This document shows positions 60,304-64,000 of a DNA stretch of 64,000 bases, piece by piece. The notes below the pieces were generated by a model, which ran no database searches, was not told the origin of the DNA, and was given only the letters and a program-made list of their open reading frames with translations. The stretch is from Xanthomonas sp. XNM01 (GTDB lineage Bacteria; Pseudomonadota; Gammaproteobacteria; Xanthomonadales; Xanthomonadaceae), in the NCBI RefSeq assembly GCF_014851915.1, contig NZ_JACVAP010000001.1, forward strand, positions 1,426,001 to 1,490,000. The letters run 5' to 3'. The first letter of the stretch is position 1. The number at the start of each line of letters is the position of its first letter. The translations under genes and the position numbers were made by a program.

Positions 60304-61548
60304 ATGTCTGCGAAAGTTGTGTCGCAAGACCCGGTGGCTCCCGGCGAACGGTTGTTGCAGTTGGATGTACTGCGCGGTCTGGCCTTGTTCGGCGTGCTGC
60401 TGGTCAATATCGGTTACTTCTGCGGTGCCGATTTGGCGCGGCAAGCCGAGGTCGCCTATCCGCTTGGAGACTTCGGCGGCTTGGCCGGCGACCTCGTTAG
60501 GGTGCTGTTGGAGAACAAGGCGGCGGCGCTGCTGTCGATCTTGTTCGGTGCCGGGCTCGCCATCCAGGCCGATCGTGCGTCCGACAAGGGTCAGTCGCCC
60601 TGGCCGTTTGCGCTTCGTCGCAGCGCGGTGCTCGCCCTGCTGGGCAGCGCGCACACGTTCTTGCTGTGGAACGTCGACATCCTGCTCGACTACGCACTGA
60701 TCAGCTTGATGGTTCTGCCCTTCCTGCGGCTGCCCGCCGGCCGGGTGCTTTGGGCGATCCCGGTGGTGCTGATCGTCTCGGCGGTGATTGCCGGGCCGAT
60801 GCTGGCGCTTGCAACGGATCTGCCGCCGGCGCAAACCTACGCCCTCGGTCTCCAGCACTACGGGCAAGGTGGGTGGCTCGACGCCCTGCAATACCGATGG
60901 TGGGAAACGCTACATGTGATCGGCCCGATGCGTATCGCCGATCGCTTCGTCATCCTGGCGCCGTTCTTCATCGTCGGCGTTGCGGCCTGGAAGGGCGGAT
61001 GGCTTTCGGCGCCGGACGCGCATCGGCGGCGGCTGCGGCAGGTCTTCGCGCTCTGCTTCTGCTTCGGGCTGGTGGCCAACGCGGTGCCACAGGAGGCGCT
61101 ACATGCCTGGGTGAATCAGCTTGCACTGCAGCCGCTGCGGGTCTTGATCAAGGCGACATTCTTCCTCGCCAAGTTCGCGCTGACTCTGGGCTATGCGGCC
61201 GGCATCCTATTGCTGCTGCAGCGGTCGCGCTGGCGCGTGTGGCTGGGTGCGTTCGCGCCGCTCGGTCGCATGGCGCTGACCCAATACCTGCTGCAGTCGC
61301 TAGTCTGCACATGGATCTTCTACGGCTTCGGTCTGGGCCAGTACGGGCGGATGCCGCTCGACCTGGCGCTGGCGCTGGGCGTGCTGCTGTTCGCTATGCA
61401 GGTGATCAGCAGCCGCTGGTGGTTGGCGCGCTTCAGCATCGGCCCGGTGGAGTGGCTCTGGCGGCGATTGAGCTACGGCGGCATTCGCCAGCGCCCGCCG
61501 GTGATCGCAGCGGCCGTGGCGGAGGCTGAACAGGCCCAAAGCCGGTAG
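60304..61548 (+). CDS. DUF418-family membrane protein
   Basis: A 414-residue protein with eight or more hydrophobic segments. Begins RLLQLDVLRGLALFGVLLVNI, typical of the DUF418/YeiB family, and ends with the DUF418 motif GPVEWLWRRLSYG. Family function unknown, possibly small-molecule transport or acyl transfer. Together with the TetR gene it forms a cassette between two inovirus remnants. Confidence 0.9.
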   Translation: MSAKVVSQDPVAPGERLLQLDVLRGLALFGVLLVNIGYFCGADLARQAEVAYPLGDFGGLAGDLVRVLLENKAAALLSILFGAGLAIQADRASDKGQSPWPFALRRSAVLALLGSAHTFLLWNVDILLDYALISLMVLPFLRLPAGRVLWAIPVVLIVSAVIAGPMLALATDLPPAQTYALGLQHYGQGGWLDALQYRWWETLHVIGPMRIADRFVILAPFFIVGVAAWKGGWLSAPDAHRRRLRQVFALCFCFGLVANAVPQEALHAWVNQLALQPLRVLIKATFFLAKFALTLGYAAGILLLLQRSRWRVWLGAFAPLGRMALTQYLLQSLVCTWIFYGFGLGQYGRMPLDLALALGVLLFAMQVISSRWWLARFSIGPVEWLWRRLSYGGIRQRPPVIAAAVAEAEQAQSR

Positions 61549-61556
61549 CAGGGGTG

Positions 61557-61573
61557 ATGCCGCGCCGCGGCAT
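61557..61573 (+). terminator. Palindrome after the DUF418 gene
   Basis: ATGCCGCGCCGCGGCAT, a near-perfect hairpin 9 bp after the stop; a T5 run occurs 13 bp later. Weak terminator candidate. Confidence 0.5.
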
Positions 61574-61723
61574 TAGCGCCGTGTTTTTGCGCCTGTCAGC
61601 GTGGTGGTGTGCAGGCGGATCTAGCGCCATGAGCGCGTCGCTGCGGCCGCCGGCATCAAAAAAACCCCGGGATACTGGGATGCCGTCAATCTACCTCACA
61701 GCCGCGCCGGCTACGCAGCTCTC

Positions 61724-61845
61724 TTTTCCGGTGGTGGTGGCCCCGAGCTGGCACCGGCGTCGGTGGTCCGATTTTTTGCAATGGAGCGGACCTGCCACGG
61801 GCGCGGGTGAGTGGTTATCCGCAGGGGTTCCCCCCTGCACCCCCA
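61724..61845. repeat. Hairpin-rich intergenic block, copy E
   Basis: Same order of elements as copy C with small changes (GAGCTGGCACC in place of GAGCTGGGGCC; extra T in the TTTTTTGCAATGG part). The GGGGCC hairpin is therefore broken. Confidence 0.78.
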
Positions 61846-62268
61846 TCAGCCGCCGCGGCACCGCTGCCAGCCGCCGCCGGCAGCCATGACCTGCTCCCAT
61901 CCGTTTTGCAGCTTCCGAAGTGCTTGGCCGTTGACGCACGCGACGCCGAGCTCGCGTGCCTCGGGCGTACCGAGACCGGGAAGCGACAGCACACCAGTAG
62001 ACGGCACGGGCCGCCCCTGACGGCGTGCTTCGTTCTGAAGACTCATCACCTCCATTCCCTCGCAGAATCCGAGCATGCCCGGATGCGGATGCCGACGGTA
62101 CTGCTCGCAATTGAAGGGCGTCGAGCTCGTCCTCATCGAGTTGTACGGCTGTTGCGGCTTGTGCTGATGCGGCGCCTGGACACCTTGAGGTCCGACCGCC
62201 CGGACCGTCTGCGCCTGGACCGATCCAGCGGCCAGAGCAGCAACTACGACCACCCATCGAACGTCCAT
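61846..62268 (-). CDS. Secreted phage accessory protein with C-terminal Cys-GW domain
   Basis: A 140-residue protein. Its signal peptide (MDVRWVVVVAALAAGSVQAQ) resembles those of the DUF4124 proteins of A and B, but the C-terminus (ACVNGQALRKLQNGWEQV...RC) resembles the membrane proteins of C and D. The middle has FNCEQYRRHPHPGMLGFCEGMEVM. It looks like a hybrid of the two accessory-gene types. Confidence 0.72.
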   Translation of the reverse strand: MDVRWVVVVAALAAGSVQAQTVRAVGPQGVQAPHQHKPQQPYNSMRTSSTPFNCEQYRRHPHPGMLGFCEGMEVMSLQNEARRQGRPVPSTGVLSLPGLGTPEARELGVACVNGQALRKLQNGWEQVMAAGGGWQRCRGG

Positions 62269-62289
62269 GATTCCCCCCCTGTGGGCGAA

Positions 62290-62434
62290 TCATAGCGCCA
62301 CGCCGAACCAGCGTAGCAGCCACGCTGCCCCGTCCTCCATCAATGCGGTAGCGACGTTCAGGCCACCAAACGAGATGAAAGAGACCTGTACCGTGGACAC
62401 GCCGGCGGTCGCTCGGCGCGCTGATGTGCGCAGA
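62290..62434 (-). pseudogene. zot remnant (prophage E)
   Basis: On the - strand the last codons read SFISFGGLNVATALMEDG then AAWLLRWFGVAL, matching the end of prophage B Zot (LISSGGLNVDTALMDDG). Only about 45 codons remain. A TATGAT box follows, as in A and B. Confidence 0.72.
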
Positions 62435-63160
62435 CTAGATCGAGGGAATGAACCGCAGCCCCACGCCGGGTTCGGTCGCGATGTAGCGCGGTGACGTCGC
62501 GTCGTCGCCGAGCTTCTGCCGCAGCTTGCCCACCAGGATGCGCAGGTAATGGGTGTCTTCCTGATGGTCGGGGCCCCAGACCTCGCGCAGCAGGTGCGGC
62601 TGGGTGACCACGCGGCCCGGATGGCGCATCAGCGCGGCCAGCAGTGCGAACTCCTTGCGGCCCAACGTCACCGGCGCGCCATCCACGCGCACGTCGCGGC
62701 GCTGGAGATCCACGTGCAGGTGGCCGTCATCGAACACGGGCAGCGCGATGCCGGGCGGCGCGGCATGGGTGCGCAGCAGGCCGCGGATGCGCGCCATCAG
62801 CTCCTCGATGCCGAACGGCTTGGTCACGTAATCGTTGGCGCCGCCGTCGAGCGCGGCCACCTTCTCGTGTTCGCCGCTGCGCACGCTGAGCATGATCACC
62901 GGTGCCTGCGACCATTGCCGGAGCTGACGCAGCACCTCGTGGCCGTCGATGTCCGGCAGGCCGATATCCAGCACGACCAGGTCCGCGCCATGGGCGGCCA
63001 GCTCCGCCAGCCCGGCGTGCCCGTTGACCGCAAGCGCCACCTGGTACCCCTGGCTGCGCAGGCTGATGTCGAGGAAGCGACGGATCTGCGGCTCGTCGTC
63101 GATGACGAGGATGCGCGCGGCCGATGCATTGCCGGCATGTGCAGGACGGGCGGAAGACAT
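62435..63160 (-). CDS. kdpE: KDP operon response regulator KdpE
   Basis: A 241-residue OmpR-type regulator. Receiver domain with phospho-acceptor D65 region (VVLDIGLPDIDG) and the TKPFG lysine; C-terminal winged helix (VTLGRKEFALLAALMRHPGRVVTQPHLLREVWG). Activates kdpFABC for potassium uptake. 13 bp downstream of kdpD. Its C-terminal codons abut inovirus remnant E. Confidence 0.93.
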   Translation of the reverse strand: MSSARPAHAGNASAARILVIDDEPQIRRFLDISLRSQGYQVALAVNGHAGLAELAAHGADLVVLDIGLPDIDGHEVLRQLRQWSQAPVIMLSVRSGEHEKVAALDGGANDYVTKPFGIEELMARIRGLLRTHAAPPGIALPVFDDGHLHVDLQRRDVRVDGAPVTLGRKEFALLAALMRHPGRVVTQPHLLREVWGPDHQEDTHYLRILVGKLRQKLGDDATSPRYIATEPGVGLRFIPSI

Positions 63161-63173
63161 GGCGGCGCGACAG

Positions 63174-64000
63174 TCAGGTCGTGGGAGTCATGAGGGGCAG
63201 CGTCATCCGGATCAGCGTGCCGCGCCCGCCCCGGCCTGGCAATGCCTGCACGTCGCCGCCATGCGCGCCGACCATGCCCTGGCAGATGGTCAGACCCAGG
63301 CCCGTTCCCTGCCTGCCTCGATCACCGCGCTCCACGCTGTAGAACATGTCGAAGATGCGGCTGCGCTCCTCGTCCGGGATGCCGGGCCCACAATCGCGCA
63401 CGTCGATGCGCAGCGCCCCTTCGACCATCCGTGCGTCGACCTCCACCGGCTCGCCTGCCGGCGAGAACTTCGCCGCGTTCTCCAGCACGTTGAAGACGGC
63501 CTGCTCGAGCAGCGCCGGATGCACCCAGATGGGCGCCAGATCGTCGGCGATGGTGGTCAGGACGCCTGCCTCCGGCTGGTAGCGCTGCAGGCGGGCCACC
63601 GCCGAACCGATCAGTTCGTCCACACCGATCCAGTCGCGGTTGAGGGTCAGGCCGGTGTGGCCGAGCCGGGTCATGTCGAGCAGGTTCTGGATGTAGCGGT
63701 CCAGGCGCTCGCCTTCCTGCCGGATGGTGTCCAGCAGGCTCCGCCGGTCGTCCTCGCCCATCGATGTGCCATAGCTGGCCAGGCTGCTGGCCGAGCCGAT
63801 CATCGACGCCAGCGGCGAACGCAGGTCGTGCGATACCGACGACAACAGCGCCGAGCGCAGGCGTTCGGTCTCGCCGCTGACGCGCGCGGTTTCCAGGTCC
63901 GCGACCAGGCGCACCCGCGACACCGCCTGGGCGATGTCTTCGACCATGGCTTCGGCGAGTCGGCGCTGCTCGAGCGGAAGACTGCGCTGCTCGATGCCGA
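63174..64000 (-). CDS. kdpD: KdpD potassium/turgor sensor kinase, 5' part outside window
   Basis: The frame stays open to the right edge, so only the C-terminal ~275 residues are present. HisKA with histidine in LLSSVSHDLRSPLASMIGSASSLASYG, HATPase with VLENAAKFSPAGEPV and GTGLGLTICQGMVGAHGG. The N-terminal KdpD and membrane domains lie beyond 64000. The ATG at 63947 is internal. Confidence 0.93.
   Translation of the reverse strand, partial: GIEQRSLPLEQRRLAEAMVEDIAQAVSRVRLVADLETARVSGETERLRSALLSSVSHDLRSPLASMIGSASSLASYGTSMGEDDRRSLLDTIRQEGERLDRYIQNLLDMTRLGHTGLTLNRDWIGVDELIGSAVARLQRYQPEAGVLTTIADDLAPIWVHPALLEQAVFNVLENAAKFSPAGEPVEVDARMVEGALRIDVRDCGPGIPDEERSRIFDMFYSVERGDRGRQGTGLGLTICQGMVGAHGGDVQALPGRGGRGTLIRMTLPLMTPTT

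Larger units (their letters stand above)
61724..62434 (-). mobile_element. Inovirus remnant E
   Basis: Hairpin block, an accessory secreted-protein gene and a decayed zot 3' end, all in the same order and orientation as in prophage C. No attachment site is recognisable. It directly adjoins kdpE, marking the right edge of prophage DNA. Confidence 0.78.

Overview
The window is high-GC DNA (roughly 65-70% by eye) from a gammaproteobacterium of the Xanthomonadaceae type (Lysobacter, Luteimonas, Pseudoxanthomonas, Xanthomonas or Stenotrophomonas relatives). The evidence is the gene order clpS-clpA, infA-aat and trxB-ftsK-lolA-rarA-crcB, and a dif recombination site of the Xanthomonas kind. Genus cannot be settled from the sequence alone.

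Positions 1-29400 are chromosomal backbone. The order is a cyclic-di-GMP and two-component signalling cluster (1-7.9 kb), a chemoreceptor-like protein, hflD-mnmA-nudJ, clpS-clpA, infA-aat, trxB, ftsK, lolA, rarA, crcB, an AraC-type regulator, a secreted hydrolase and mqo. Two long tracts (7944-8730 and 22356-22847) hold no gene I can support.

Positions 29405-62434 are a stack of filamentous-phage (inovirus) prophages packed around the chromosome-dimer-resolution site dif. The intact dif is at 43632-43659. Prophages A (29416-36848) and B (36849-43642) lie to its left with structural genes on the + strand. Prophage C (43643-51588) and the broken prophages D and E lie to its right with structural genes on the - strand. 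Each complete prophage has an HTH regulator at one end, a divergent early operon (small proteins, Rep, ssDNA-binding protein), coat genes, a terminator after the major coat gene, adsorption protein, pVI-like protein, Zot/pI, one accessory secreted or membrane protein, and a hairpin-rich noncoding block that is probably the origin and packaging region. There is no phage integrase gene, so host XerC/XerD must integrate them.

The most interesting result is that in A, B and C the Xer crossover site lies inside the regulator reading frame. In the integrated state each regulator stops within a few codons of the site. When the two prophage ends are joined on paper, as in the circular phage, all three frames stay open through the site and gain a conserved second hydrophobic segment of about 40 residues. 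That segment is now stranded at the far end of each prophage and overlaps the next gene. Integration therefore looks like a switch that removes the C-terminus of the regulator and uncouples it from its downstream gene.

Prophage D is split by a 6.9-kb IS21-family element (52141-59015) bounded by 6-bp target duplications and arrays of 22-bp end repeats. Between its left end and istA-istB it carries an arsenic-resistance cluster (arsH, arsR, thioredoxin-type arsC, acr3) and two unknown genes. After the D remnant come a TetR regulator with a DUF418 membrane protein (59.7-61.5 kb), remnant E, and the chromosome resumes with kdpE and the start-truncated kdpD at the right edge.
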